DNA of 64,000 nucleotides from Paracyclopina nana. Lineage: Eukaryota > Arthropoda > Copepoda > Cyclopoida > Cyclopettidae. The notes beneath the pieces are model-generated. The model was given only the letters and a program-made list of their open reading frames with translations. It did not search any database and was not told the DNA's origin. Below are positions 10,510 to 23,280 of this stretch, in pieces. How positions within the stretch are numbered: position 1 is the first letter of the stretch; every line of letters begins with the position of its first letter. The position numbers were made by a program, and so were the translations under genes. The stretch covers positions 3,720,001 through 3,784,000 of the forward strand of contig JAGUCH010000001.1 of NCBI GenBank assembly GCA_019096065.1, in the 5' to 3' direction.

Positions 10510-13395
10510 AACTTTTAGTGACTCATTTTTTGACTAAGGGACCATTTTGGATTATCTTTGAACATAATGTCAAGTCCACTTGAGGCAAAAAGGCTCTTTG
10601 AAGGAATGTCCCAACAAAGAGTGTGCATTTTCCTACTTGTCCAAGCTAGCAACTCAAACTTCAGAAATGTTTCTGGTACTTGAGTCAAGTTTGCCTAAAT
10701 GACTCAAATTGAAGACTTTGACCATCTATGACTCATTTTATGACTCAGGGACCATTTTGGACCATCTTTTAACATTATGTTAAGTATACTTGAGGCAAAA
10801 AGGCTCTTTGAAGGAATGTCCCAACAAAGAGTGTGCATTTTTCTACTTGTCCAAGCTAGCAACTCAAACTTCAGAAATGTTTCTGGTACTTGAGTCAAGT
10901 TTGCCTAAATGACTCAAATTGAAGACTTTGACCATCTATGACTCATTTTATGACTCAGGGACCATTTTGGACCATCTTTTAACATTATGTTAAGTATACT
11001 TGAGGCAAAAAGGCTCTTTGAAGGAATGTCCCAACAAAGAGTGTGCATTTTTCTACTTGTCCAAGCTAGCAACTCAAACTTCAGAAATGTCTCTGGTACT
11101 TGAGTCAAGTTTACATAAATGACTCAAATTGAAGACTTTGACCATCTATGACTCATTTTATGACTCAGGGACCATTTTGGACCATCTTTTAACATTATGT
11201 TAAGTCTACTTGAGGCAAAAAGGCTCTTTGAAGGAATGTCCCAACAAAGAGTGTGCATTTTCCTACTTGTCCAAGCTAGCAACTCAAACTTCAGAAATGT
11301 TTCTGGTACTTGAGTCAAGTTTGCCTAAATGACTCAAATTGAAGACTTTGACCATCTATGACTCATTTTATGACTCAGGGACCATTTTGGACCATCTTTT
11401 AACATTATGTTAAGTATACTTGAGGCAAAGAGGCTCTTTGAAGGAATGTCCCAACAAAGAGTGTGCATTTTTCTACTTGTCCAAGCTAGCAACTCAAACT
11501 TCAGAAATGTCTCTGGTACTTGAGTCAAGTTTACATAAATGACTCAAATTGAAGACTTTGACCATCTATGACTCATTTTATGACTCAGGGACCATTTTGG
11601 ACCATCTTTTAACATTATGTTAAGTCTACTTGAGGCAAAAAGGCTCTTTGAAGGAATGTCCCAACAAAGAGTGTGCATTTTTCTACTTGGCCCAGCTAGA
11701 AACTCAAATTTCAGAAATGATTCTGGTACATGAGTCAAGTTTGCCTAAATAGCTCAAATTGAAGACTTTGGCCATCTATGACTCATTTTATGACTCAGGG
11801 ACCATTTTGGACCATCTTTTAACATTATGTTAAGTATACTTGAGGCAAAAAGGCTCTTTGAAGTAATGTCCCAACAAAGAGTGTGCATTTTCCTACTTGT
11901 CCAAGCTAGCAACTCAAACTTCAGAAATGTTTCTGGTACTTGAGTCAAGTTTGCCTAAATGACTCAAATTGAAGACTTTGACCATCTATGACTCATTTTA
12001 TGACTCTGGGACCATTTTGGACCATCTTTTAACATTATGTTAAGTCTACTTGAGGCAAAAAGGCTCTTTGAAGGAATGTCCCAACAAAGAGTGTGCATTT
12101 TTCTACTTGTCCAAGCTAGCAACTCAAACTTCAGAAATGTCTCTGGTACTTGAGTCAAGTTTACATAAATGACTCAAATTGAAGACTTTGACCATCTATG
12201 ACTCATTTTATGACTCAGGGACCATTTTGGACCATCTTTTAACATTATGTTAAGTCTACTTGAGGCAAAAAGGCTCTTTGAAGGAATGTCCCAACAAAGA
12301 GTGTGCATTTTTCTACTTGGCCCAGCTAGAAACTCAAATTTCAGAAATGATTCTGGTACATGACTCAAGTTTGCCTAAATAGCTCAAATTGAAGACTTTG
12401 GCCATCTATGACTCATTTTATGACTCAGGGACCATTTTGGACCATCTTTTAACATTATGTTAAGTATACTTGAGGCAAAAAGGCTCTTTGAAGTAATGTC
12501 CCAACAAAGAGTGTGCATTTTCCTACTTGTCCAAGCTAGCAACTCAAACTTCAGAAATGTTTCTGGTACTTGAGTCAAGTTTGCCTAAATGACTCAAATT
12601 GAAGACTTTGACCATCTATGACTCATTTTATGACTCTGGGACCATTTTGGACCATCTTTTAACATAATGTCAAGTACACTTGAGGCAAAAAGGCTCTTTG
12701 AAGGAATGTCCCAACAAAGAGTGTGCATTTTCCTACTTGTCCAAGCTAGCAACTCAAACTTCAGAAATGTTTCTGGTACTTGAGTCAAGTTTGCCTAAAT
12801 GACTCAAATTGAAGACTTTGACCATCTATGACTCATTTTATGACTCTGGGACCATTTTGGACCATCTTTTAACATTATGTTAAGTATACTTGAGGCAAAA
12901 AGGCTCTTTGAAGGAATGTCCCAACAAAGAGTGTGCATTTTCCTACTTGTCCAAGCTAGCAACTCAAACTTCAGAAATGTTTCTGGTACTTGAGTCAAGT
13001 TTGTCTAAATGACTCAAATTGAAGACTTTGACCATCTATGACTCATTTTATGACTCAGGGACCATTTTGGACCATCTTTTAACATTATGTCAAGTCCACT
13101 CGAGGCAAAAAGGCTCTTTGAAGTAATGTCCCAACAAAGAGTGTGCATTTTTCTACTTGGCCAAGCTAGAAACTCAAACTTCAGAAATGTTTCTGGTACA
13201 TGAGTCAAGTTTGCCTAAATGACTCAAATTGAAGACTTTGACCATCTATGACTCATTTTATGACTCAGGGAACATTTTGGGCCACCTTTTAACAATATGT
13301 CAAGTCTACTTGAGGCAAAAAGGCTCTTTGAAGGAATGTCCCAACAAAGAGTGTGCAATTTTTCTACTTGGCCAAGCAACCAACTCAAAATTCAA
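10510..13395. repeat. 210-bp satellite array (about 13 units)
   Basis: Twelve full units keep an exact 210-bp register from about 10700 to 13210, with diverged partial units on both sides. Each unit carries TGACTCA or TGAGTCA about four times and a TGTCCCAACAAAGAGTGTGC segment. Two adjacent variant units at about 11544-11963 reappear almost unchanged at 12174-12593, a 630-bp shift, so a three-unit block was duplicated inside the array. Because 210 is a multiple of three, a 64-codon frame on the - strand recurs in each unit. It is stop-bounded and I treat it as noncoding. Confidence 0.95.
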
Positions 13396-13439
13396 AAAAC
13401 TAGAGCAAAAGCTTGCGCATCACGTAACTCATAAGAAAA

Positions 13440-16400
13440 CACGAAAGGTCTTGAGTCAAACTGTTGGTTGTGGCTGATAGTTTGAGGCAATAGGATTCTA
13501 ACTTTTGACTCATGATTGGTTTGCAAGAGCCAAAACTTGCGCATCGCGGAATTCCATTAATGTGCTGCTAAGAAAACGCGAAATTCCTGATAAGGTCAAT
13601 TTTGAGTCAAAATGTCAGTAGTTGCTGATAATTTGAGGCAATTGGACCCAAAATGTGAGGCAAAGTCACACTTTTGACACATTCTGATTTATGCTAGAGG
13701 CAAATCTTTCAAGATCGCGTAATTCAACTAATGTGCTGCTAAGAAAACGCGAAATTCTGATAAGGTCAATTTTGAGTCAAAATGTCAGTAGTGGCTGATA
13801 TTTTGAGGCAATTGGACCCAAAATGTGAGGCAAACTCATACTTTTGACACATTCTGATTTTGTTAGAGCCAGATCTTGCGCATCGCGTAATTCTGCTAAT
13901 AAAACGCGAAATCCCTGATAAGGTCAATTTTGAGTCAAAATGTCAGTAGTGGCTGATAATTTGAGGTAATTGGACTCAAAATGTGAGGCAAAGTCATACT
14001 TTTGACACATTCTGATTTTGTTAGAGGCAAAGTCAAACTTTTGACTCATCATTGGTTTGCAAGAGCGTAAAACTTGCGCATCGCGTAATTCTACTAATGT
14101 ACTGCTAAGAAAACGCGAAATCCCTGATAAGGTCAATTTTGAGTCAAAATGTCAGTAGTGGCTAATAATTTGAGGCAAAAGGATTCTAAATGTGAGGCAA
14201 AGTCATACTTTGACACATTCTGATTTTGTTAGAGCCAAATCTTGCGCATCGGGTAATTTGCTAATGTACTGCTAAGAAAACGCCAAATCCCTGATAAGGT
14301 CAATTTTGAGTCAAAATGTCAGTGGTGACTGATAATTTGAGGCAATAGGATTCTAAATGTGAGGCAAAGTCAAACTTTGACTCATGATTGGTTTGCAAGA
14401 GCAAAACTGGCGCATCGCGTAATTCTACTAATGTACTGCTAAGAAAACGCGAAATCCCTGATAAGGTCAATTTTGAGTCAAAATGTCAGTAGTGGCTAAT
14501 AATTTGAGGCAAAAGGATTCTAAATGTGAGGCAAAGTCAAACTTTTGACTCATGATTGGTTTGCAAGAGCAAATCACTGGCGCACGCGTAATTCTACTAA
14601 TGTACTGCTAAGAAAAACACGAAATCCCTGATAAGGTCAATTTTGAGTCAAAATGTCAGTAGTGGCTAATAATTTGAGGCAAAAGGATTCTAAATGTGAG
14701 GCAAAGTCAAACTTTTGACTCATGATTGGTTTGGCATAAGAGCAAAACTGGCGCATCGCTGTAATTCTACTAATGTACTGCTAAGAAAACACGAAATCCC
14801 TGATAAGGTCAATTTTGAGTCAAAATGTCAGTAGTGGCTAATAATTTGAGGCAAAAGGATTCTAAATGTGAGGCAAAGTCAAACTTTTGACTCATGATTG
14901 GTTTGCAAGAGCAAAACTGGCGCATCGCTGCGTAATCTCTACTAATGTACTGCTAAGAAAACACAAAATCCCTGATAAGGTCAATTTTGAGTCAAAATGT
15001 CAGTAGTGGCTAATAATTTGAGGCAAAAGGATTCTAAATGTGAGGCAAAGTCAAACTTTTGACTCATGATTGGTTTGCAAGAGCAAAACTGGCGCATCGC
15101 GTAATTCTACTAATGTACTGCTAAGAAAACGCGAAATCCCTGATAAGGTCAATTTTGAGTCAAAATGTCAGTAGTGGCTAATAATTTGAGGCAAAAAGGA
15201 TTCTAAATGTGAGGCAAAGTCAAACTTTGACTCATGATTGGTTTGCAAGAGCAAAACTGGCGATCGCGTAATTCTACTAATGTACTGCTAAGAAAACGCG
15301 AAATCCCTGATAAGGTCAATTTTGAGTCAAAATGTCAGTAGTGGCTAATAATTTGAGGCAAAAGGATTCTAAATGTGAGGCAAAGTCAAACTTTGACTCA
15401 TGATTGGTTTGGCAAGAGCAAAACTGGCGCATCGCGTAATTCTACTAATGTACTGCTAAGAAAACGCAAATCCCTGATAAGGTCAATTTTGAGTCAAAAT
15501 GTCAGTAGTGGCTAATAATTTGAGGCAAAAGGATTCTAAATGTGAGGCAAAGTCAAACTTTTGACTCATGATTGGTTTGCAAGAGCAAAATCATGGCGCA
15601 TCGCGTAATTCTACTAATGTACTGCTAAGAAAACGCCAAATCCCTGATAAGGTCAATTTTGAGTCAAAATGTCAGTAGTGGCTAATAATTTGAGGCAAAA
15701 AGATTCTAAATGTGAGGCAAAGTCAAACTTTTGACTCATGATTGGTTTGCAAGAGCAAAACTGGCGCATCGCGTAATTCTACTAATGTACTGCTAAGAAA
15801 ACGCGAAATCCCTGATAAGGTCAATTTTGAGTCAAAATGTCAGTAGTGGCTAATAATTTGAGGCAAAAGGATTCTAAATGTGAGGCAAAGTCAAACTTTT
15901 GACTCATGATTGGTTTGCAAGAGCAAAACTGGCGCATCGCGTAATTCTACTAATGTACTGCTAAGAAAACGCGAAATCCCTGATAAGGTCAATTTTGAGT
16001 CAAAATGTCAGTAGTGGCTAATAATTTGAGGCAAAAGGATTCTAAATGTGAGGCAAAGTCAAACTTTGACTCATGATTGGTTTGCAAGAGCAAACTGGCG
16101 CATCGCGTAATCTCTACTAATGTACTGCTAAGAAAACGCGAAATCCCTGATAAGGTCAATTTTGAGTCAAAATGTCAGTAGTGGCTAATAATTTGAGGCA
16201 AAAGGATTCTAAATGTGAGGCAAAGTCAAACTTTGACTCATGATTGGTTTGCAAGAGCAAACTGGCGCATCGTTGCAATTCTACTAATGTACTGCTAAGA
16301 AAACGCGAAATCCCTGATAAGGTCAATTTTGAGTCAAAATGTCAGTAGTGGCTAATAATTTGAGGCAAAAGGATTCTAAATGTGAGGCAAAGTCAAACTT

Positions 16401-18090
16401 TTGACTCATGATTGGTTTGCAAGAGCAAAACTGGCGCATCGCGTAATTCTACTAATGTACTGCTAAGAAAACGCGAAATCCCTGATAAGGTCAATTTTGA
16501 GTCAAAATGTCAGTAGTGGCTAATAATTTGAGGCAAAAGGATTCTAAATGTGAGGCAAAGTCAAACTTTTGACTCATGATTGGTTTGCAAGAGCAAACTG
16601 GCGCATCGCGTAATTCTACTAATGTACTGCTAAGAAAACTAAATCCCTGATAAGGTCAATTTTGAGTCAAAATGTCAGTAGTGGCTAATAATTTGAGGCA
16701 AAAGGATTCTAAATGTGAGGCAAAGTCAAACTTTTGACTCATGATTGGTTTGCAAGAGCAAAACTGGCGCATCGCAGAATTTACCTAATGTACTGCTAAG
16801 AAAACGCGAAATCCCTGATAAGGTCAATTTTGAGTCAAAATGTCAGTAGTGGCTAATAATTTGAGGCAAAAGGATTCTAAATGTGAGGCAAAGTCAAACT
16901 TTTGACTCATGATTGGTTTGCAAGAGCAAAACTGGCGCATCGCGTAATTCTACTAATGTACTGCTAAGAAAACGCGAAATCCCTGATAAGGTCAATTTTG
17001 AGTCAAAATGTCAGTAGTGGCTAATAATTTGAGGCAAAAGGATTCTAAATGTGAGGCAAAAGTCAAACTTTTGACTCATGATTGGTTTGCAAGAGCAAAA
17101 CTGGCGCATCGCAATTCTACTAATGTACTGCTAAGAAAACGCGAAATCCCTGATAAGGTCAATTTTGAGTCAAAATGTCAGTAGTGGCTAATAATTTGAG
17201 GCAAAAGGATTCTAAATGTGAGGCAAAGTCAAACTTTTGACTCATGATTGGTTTGCAAGAGCAAAACTGGCGCATCGCGCGTAATTCTACTAATGTACTG
17301 CTAAGAAAACGCGAAATCCCTGATAAGGTCAATTTTGAGTCAAAATGTCAGTAGTGGCTAATAATTTGAGGCAAAAGGATTCTAATGTGAGGCAAAGTCA
17401 AACTTTTGACTCATGATTGGTTTGCAAGAGCAAAAATCAAGCGCATCGCGTAATTCTACTAATGTACTGCTAAGAAAACGCGAAATCCCTGATAAGGTCA
17501 ATTTTGAGTCAAAATGTCAGTAGTGGCTAATAATTTGAGGCAAAAGGATTCTAAATGTGAGGCAAAGTCAAACTTTTGACTCATGATTGGTTTGGTAAGA
17601 GCAAACTGGCGCATCGCAGAATTCTACCAATGTACTGCTAAGAAAACGCGAAATCCCTGATAAGGTCAATTTTGAGTCAAAATGTCAGTAGTGGCTAATA
17701 ATTTGAGGCAAAAGGATTCTAAATGTGAGGCAAAGTCAAACTTTTGACTCATGATTGGTTTGCAAGAGCGAAAACTTGCGCATCGCGGAATTCTACTAAT
17801 GTACTGCTAAGAAAACGCGAATTCCTGATAAGGCCAATTTTGAGTCAAAATGTCATTAGTGACTGATAATTTGAGGCAATTGGACCCAAAATGTGAGGCA
17901 AAGTCAAACTTTTGACTCATGATTGGTTTGCAAGAGCGAAAACTTGCGCATCGCGTAATTCTACTTATAAACTGCTAAGGAAACTCGGAATTCTTGATAG
18001 GGTCAACTTTGAGTCAAAATGTCAGTTGTGGCTGATAATTTGAGGCAGCTTGACTTCTAGTGTGAGGCAAAGTAAATCGTTTTACCCCAT
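13440..18090. repeat. about 168-bp satellite array (about 26 units)
   Basis: A second tandem family directly follows the first. Unit landmarks are TACTAATGTACTGCTAAGAA, CTGATAAGGTCAATTTTGAG, TTTGAGGCAAAAGGATTC and TTTTGACTCATGATTGG. Central units are nearly identical, with small indels at the GCGCATCGCG site, while the first and last few units are diverged. This is the usual pattern of a homogenised centre and older edges. Shared pieces with the 210-bp family (TGAGGCAAA, TGACTCA) suggest a common origin. Confidence 0.95.
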
Positions 18091-18169
18091 ATTGTGGGGA
18101 TTTGTTGAGGTAATTAAATGATTGGCTATTTATGGCTCCTCCTTAATATCTATAGCTTTTCTTATTGGT

Positions 18170-18295
18170 ACAAAAGCACACTTTTTATTGGGACAAAAGC
18201 ACACTTTTTATTGGGACAAAAGCACACTTTTTATTGGGACAAAAGCACTCTTTCTATTGGGAGAAAAGCCCTCTTTCTATTGGGACAAAAATGCA
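18170..18295. repeat. about 22-bp minisatellite (5 copies)
   Basis: Tandem copies of AAAGCACACTTTTTATTGGG followed by AC. The last two copies are altered (CTCTTTCTATTGGGA). The unit contains the TATTGGGAC motif found across the surrounding element. Confidence 0.85.
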
Positions 18296-18330
18296 CAGTT
18301 CAGTGATATTCAGCTCCTTTAAGCTTGTTT

Positions 18331-18540
18331 GCCCAAAGTCTACTGGCCCAAAGTCTACTGGCCCAAAGTCTACTGGCCCAAAGTCTACTGGCCCAAAGTC
18401 TACTGGCCCAAAGTCTACTGGCCCAAAGTCTACTGGCCCAAAGTCTACTGGCACCAAAGTCTACTGGCCCAAAGTCTACTGGCCCAAAGTCTACTGGCCC
18501 AAAGTCTACTGGCCCAAAGCCTACTGGCCACTGGCCCAAA
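18331..18540. repeat. 15-bp minisatellite (about 14 copies)
   Basis: Tandem CCCAAAGTCTACTGG, first eight perfect copies, then a CACC interruption, then further copies decaying at the right end. It yields spurious repeat proteins in several frames. I see no sign that it is coding. Confidence 0.93.
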
Positions 18541-18944
18541 GTGTTAATTTTTGTCACAATAGTGCATGTTCATTTCAGTCCCAATAGCATTTCATAATGT
18601 TGGTCTCAATAGTGCATGTGGATTGATGTCCCACTAACAATTTGCACATTTTGGTCCCAATAGTGCATGTTCATATATGTCCCAATAGCAATTTGCACAT
18701 TTTTGTCCCAACAGTGCATGTGGATTGATGTCCCAATAGCAATTTGCACATGCTCATGTCCCAATAAAACATGAAAAAAATGAAGGCCTTGGATTTTTAT
18801 GAAATTTGGCCCAGAGGGGCCTGAAGGCCTATATTTTATGAAAAAAATTTAAAAAGTTGAAATTTCTAGGCCTAAGGGCCTTAAAATTGATCGTGTTCAT
18901 TCGGGTCCCAATAGCCCGGGTGTGCAATTCTATGTCCCAGTAAC

Positions 18945-21900
18945 GTTATATATACCGCGCATGGAGGTGTTGATAAAAAACACACTTAGGTGGCCACAGA
19001 AATGTATAGCCACGAGTTGAAACCCCCAAGACCGGTTAAAGAAAATCACTCCAAAGAAATCTCGTCATCACGATGAGCAAGGTGCTGCATCCTTTTCAAT
19101 TCTCAAGTTAACCAACTCGTAGTACAATGAAGATCACAGTAAAGGGGAAATTCCCACAAAAACGCTCTCTTGTCGGTGGCACACAACATGGGCTTGTGGA
19201 AAAAAATCACCCTGCTAATTCCAAAATGCTTTTTTGGCTAATCTTTTTGAGCATGTACTTGATGGCAACGTGGATTTCCAAGCCAAGCAGAACCTGATGT
19301 GGTTGCGGTCTGTTTTGAACTGGCAGCATCATAAAGTAAGCGCGATAAAAAAAGCTGTTAAGCCAAGTGAGATTCTACCATTTTTTCGCGTAAGTTCAAG
19401 ATGCTAATAATAAAAGGTTTTCTTTAAAAAATGCTTTTCAACTCCTTTTTTTTTAAAAAAAAATACTGAATGCAATCAATTCCTACACACCTCAGTCACA
19501 ATGTTCTCCCTTTTTTCTAACCGCTTCAGTTGACAATAGTAGGCGGTTTTTGACTGCACTTTGGGGACGATTTTGGAGGACAATGGCTTCCAGTCGATCA
19601 AAACCAATATGTAGGAGCCCAAAAATCTGTTCACACTCGCGTGTTGTACTGTAGTAGTCTGCATATGCACAGAGGGAAAAAAACTGCTACCACTACAATC
19701 ATCATAAGTAAAAACGGTCATGTGGACTGGGGAAAAAACTGGTTGATCACAAGTGCTGATTGGAAACAGGGCAAAAACTCTTTTATGTAAAGTGACACAA
19801 AAGAGGACTAGGGAAAATCAGTCATTCATGGCAAAATCTCCAGAATTGGTGCAGCAGCTGGAGCGCGTCCACCTATGCCATTCTAGTACATGTGCAAGCA
19901 CACCTCGATCCAAATACAAAAGGAATAGTGTTCATTTGCTCGGCATTTATACTATAACACAGAAATAAGCTTTAAAGATACACTCAGTTGAGCCAGCACA
20001 GTCCATTGACGTCCAAATGAAGCCAGCTCGGCGCGGAGGAGAAGAAAGGGTCATCATTCCATCTACAATTCCGTTGACACCGGATAAATGGACGACACAG
20101 GCCATGTAACAAACAAGCAAGCCTTTCGTTGTTATCCCCTTAGCGAGGCTCGAGCCAGCAGCAAAAAGTTGAGAGATGAAGTTATCATCAGCCAAAAGTT
20201 TTGGGCGACTCAAATTATTAACAGGGATGACTGGCTAAATGGAGATAAGCAAAGCTCAGGGCTAGCTCACCTTTTTCTCGAGCAGAGAACGAGCTAAACT
20301 GGTCTCTTTCCCTTTTGGATGTTTTAGCAATCCATTCCATCCATCCAGCTGTAGAACTATGCACCACTTTGTTGCCTCGAGCTTGAAACGGTCGTCCCTA
20401 GTTGTAGAAAACCCACGCAAATTTTCAGAAGGGAGAAAGAAATACGGACAAACTACAGCCAAAAAATACACTTGCATTGTAAAAAATGCCTCAAAGACAG
20501 TTATTAATCGAGTCGAGATGACCTCTGAATTTTTAGAGTCATCTAGCCACCGTTTAACACTTAGCCACACACTGGGAGAAATGAAAGGGAAAAATCCCTA
20601 CTTGATAGTCAACTTCATTTATAGTAGTGTGCAAAGTTGATTTTAGGGGTATACGCAGGAAGATGCGCTAAGAGGCTAGCTCATTTTATGTTGTAAGAAT
20701 CAACCGAGAAGAGTAAAATATCCACTTGGAGGGAAGCAAAATGTTGGAAGTCAGGGATATTTTGTCCAACATGGTGGTCACACCGTGCATCACATCAGAT
20801 ATAGTAAGAGTCAGTCATGTTGCACACATAAGTGAGTGCCATTATGATGCCCCTTGGAAGACTCCTACTGGGGTCTCGAACATTGTTCACTCTTTTCCTC
20901 TTACACACGTACGAACGTAAGTTATATCCACACAACAAAGGATCTTTCTGACTGCTGCTGCTGCTGTGGCTTCAACTCTGGGATGCAACCTAAAAATACT
21001 AGATGAACCCGACTGAAACCTTTTATTACTACTCGGTGGTGTGCCAATCAAAAGGTGCAATCTAAGAGCTGTGCATTCTGTCACCTCTACTTTGACATGG
21101 GATGCACAATAACTGATTGCAGCCACACTCTTATTAGAGAGCTTAAAAATTAATTTGCGTTTTCCATGGCTACGACCAAACACTTGCTTGTATGGAGTTG
21201 TCTAGGTCAAGTTCAATGCTCGTGTGTACAAGCGCGGCATTTTTAACATAATTGAATTTCTCAGTGATTTCGTAATGCGATGCAACTGAGAAAGCGAGAG
21301 GAATTCAAATTCAAATTTCCAACAACGCCACGTGACCTTCAGAGAGGAGGTGCAACAACCCTGTTTTTGCTGAAGCCACTTGAATCGAGATGATGATGAT
21401 ATCACACGGGTCGGCTTTTTATAGCGCTATATGCCTCTCGCAGTCCCATTTTAAGAGTGAGCAGTTAGAGGCACTAATTACCCATCTTCTGCTAACTATG
21501 CAGCCAAAAATATCGAGGTGCGGCTCCGGAGCATCAATAATATGGGCCTAAATTTGGGCATAGTGGCATTTCTGGAAGAAGCTCGGCCCCAGCCGTCAAA
21601 TTGTGAAAATTGAACAAAAATGTACACTCACATTCTTGGCGGCGATGAAGGTCCTAAAAAGGCCGGGGCTGATGGTGTTTTTGTGCGTCATGGCAATCGT
21701 TCAACAGGTGGGAGTCCACGGCGGCCGAGCAAGACCAATATGAGGCCGAATGGCCGCAGAGTCGACTTTTCGACTCGGGGGAGCCTCGCAGTCGGACTTC
21801 GTGCCGGTCACAGTAGGAGATCCAGCCAGCTTCCCTGAGCTCCCCGACAATATGATGAATTTCATGACATATTTCGTGGTGCACTAACAACTCTCCTCAG

Positions 21901-22637
21901 CTCCGATCCGAGCTCGCTAACGTTTAGCCAAAACCGCACCGCAGCTAAGCTGAGCTGAGCCAGCAGCAGCGAGTTGATTTTGATGAGATCAAAACAAACT
22001 GAGATTCTTCCGCCAAATGGCAACAAACAAATGTAAACAAAACACGCCGCTGCGGCCGAGCTGCCGGGGCTGCTCATTAGCCAAATTGACTTCGCAGCTT
22101 TCATGAAAAAGAACAAATGCGGAAAAATTACACATTCAGGCAATCGAAGTGACATACTTAGGATGTCTGTCTGAGCTGTCCGTCCAACCTTGTGGCAGCA
22201 GACAACCGTGGGGAAGGTCCCTCCCGCTGAGACAAGAAGACTTCAAACTTGAACGTGTGTCACAAGAAGAACCCACAAAATCGACTCAATACCAACAACA
22301 ATTTGACTATGGCCGCTTCTGATGATGATAGTAGTTGGGTTCCAGCCCCACGAGAAGTCTTTGTCTGCCATTTCCCTTAAAACGACCCGTTTTATTTGGT
22401 CTCGTGGATTCAGTCTATCGATCAAGTTGTCAACTCGCAAACCCTGGACCGTCAACCCTTCATTATTGACCGGGCGGAATTCCAGCAGACAATTTTGGGA
22501 ACTTGCTTGGCTGCTTGTGTCACCATCTGGCGAGTGAGATGTTTATTTTCACTACTTATCCCTCCAATTACTCCCGATGGGCGATTTGACTGGCTGAAAA
22601 AACCTGGAACGATCGCTAGTGCGTGGGAAATAATATA
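18945..22637. other. intergenic, no gene seen
   Basis: AT-rich noncoding DNA between the satellite element and the hairpin element. Open frames are short and without family similarity or plausible splice partners. Confidence 0.5.
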
Positions 22638-22783
22638 GGATTATACACCTCTAGGCTGGAGGATAACACGAATTATTTTTTAGTGTCAAGTGACAGATCA
22701 CGAGTGAGCGGAGCGAACGAGTGATTGGCACGCGACACTAAAAAATAATGAGTGTTATCCGACAGCCTAGAGGTGTATAATCC
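22638..22783. mobile_element. hairpin MITE flanked by TA
   Basis: The segment folds back on itself: GGATTATACACCTCTAGGCT at the left end matches the reverse complement of the right end, and the stem continues through GATAACAC and ATTATTTTTTAGTGTC. The arms join through a GC-rich loop near CGAGTGAGCGGAGCGAACG. TA dinucleotides flank both sides (22636-22637 and 22784-22785), as expected for a Tc1/mariner-type target duplication. It has no coding capacity. Confidence 0.75.
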
Positions 22784-22879
22784 TATTACTATTAGCTACC
22801 CCCAACATTTCAAGCATGGCTAAAATTGAATTAAGGAAAGTGTTTTTTGACTTGATTTTTGAAAAAAATGCCTTAAATA

Positions 22880-23200
22880 TTGCGACTCGCTTTATTGCAG
22901 ATAGGAGCAAAAGCTCATCAAAGTTGACCCAGCGGTCTAGCCTGCAACTTGTGCATGCGCTTGTTGCCCTTGCATCCTGCCACCATGCCGCGCCGGCCAG
23001 TACGAGCGCTCGCCAGTTGCTATTTGTTTTTGACCCGGCGAGCCGCTTTGTTGCAGAAGTAAGCATGAGCTCATCAAAGTTGACCCAGCTGTCTATCCTG
23101 CCAGCCACTTGTTGTCGCTTGCAGCCGCGCGTGCCAGCCAGTCTGGCCATGTATTTGCAGTGATCGATAGGCGCTATTTGACCCGGCACTTAAGCATACA
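22880..23200. repeat. tandem duplication of about 157 bp
   Basis: The block containing CTCATCAAAGTTGACCCAG at about 22913 is repeated at about 23070 with the same flanking words (CGCTTT-TTGCAG). A partial third copy seems to start near 23170. Frames open on both strands across it, but I treat these as chance. Confidence 0.7.
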
Positions 23201-23208
23201 TGTATCTA

Positions 23209-23280
23209 ACAATTCATTGGCTCAGAGGTAGAGCATCGGCGCACTAATCAGGTGCCCTGAGTTCGATTCTTGCTAATTCT
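23209..23280 (+). tRNA. tRNA-like remnant or SINE head (probably not functional)
   Basis: A perfect D-arm-like A box (TGGCTCAGAGGTAGAGC) is followed by CTAATCA, which could be an anticodon loop with AAT, and a B-box-like GAGTTCGATTCTTG. The T stem pairs poorly and the flanks do not form a 7-bp acceptor stem. A tRNA-derived SINE promoter or a decayed tRNA pseudogene is more likely than a working tRNA-Ile. Confidence 0.4.

Larger units (their letters stand above)
10006..18944. mobile_element. about 8.9-kb non-autonomous element with 13-bp terminal inverted repeat, filled by satellite arrays
   Basis: The left end GTTACTGGGACAT (10006-10018) recurs as its reverse complement at 18932-18944. A second motif, GGGCTATTGGGAC, follows inside both ends. 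Variants of TATTGGGAC / GTCCCAATA recur through both flanks (10020-10460 and 18170-18920) and, as TGTCCCAACA, in every 210-bp unit. The arrays therefore seem to derive from the element's own sequence. No transposase or other protein is encoded. The target-site duplication is unclear, so the limits are tentative. It could also be a satellite locus whose ends only look like inverted repeats. Confidence 0.55.

Noticed and set aside
10704-13208. Twelve recurring 64-codon frames on - in the satellite, one per unit
   Set aside because: They follow from a unit length divisible by three and recent amplification. Each is closed by stops, variants change residues freely, and nothing resembles a known protein.
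18331-18540. CRISPR-like array
   Set aside because: The units are contiguous with no spacers, in a eukaryotic genome.
18118-18597. Repeat proteins such as PKVYW and STGPK runs on both strands
   Set aside because: These are translations of a 15-bp minisatellite in several frames at once. Noncoding is the simpler reading.
23209-23280. Functional tRNA-Ile(AAT)
   Set aside because: The A box and part of the B box are good, but acceptor and T stems do not pair properly. Kept only as a tRNA-like remnant.
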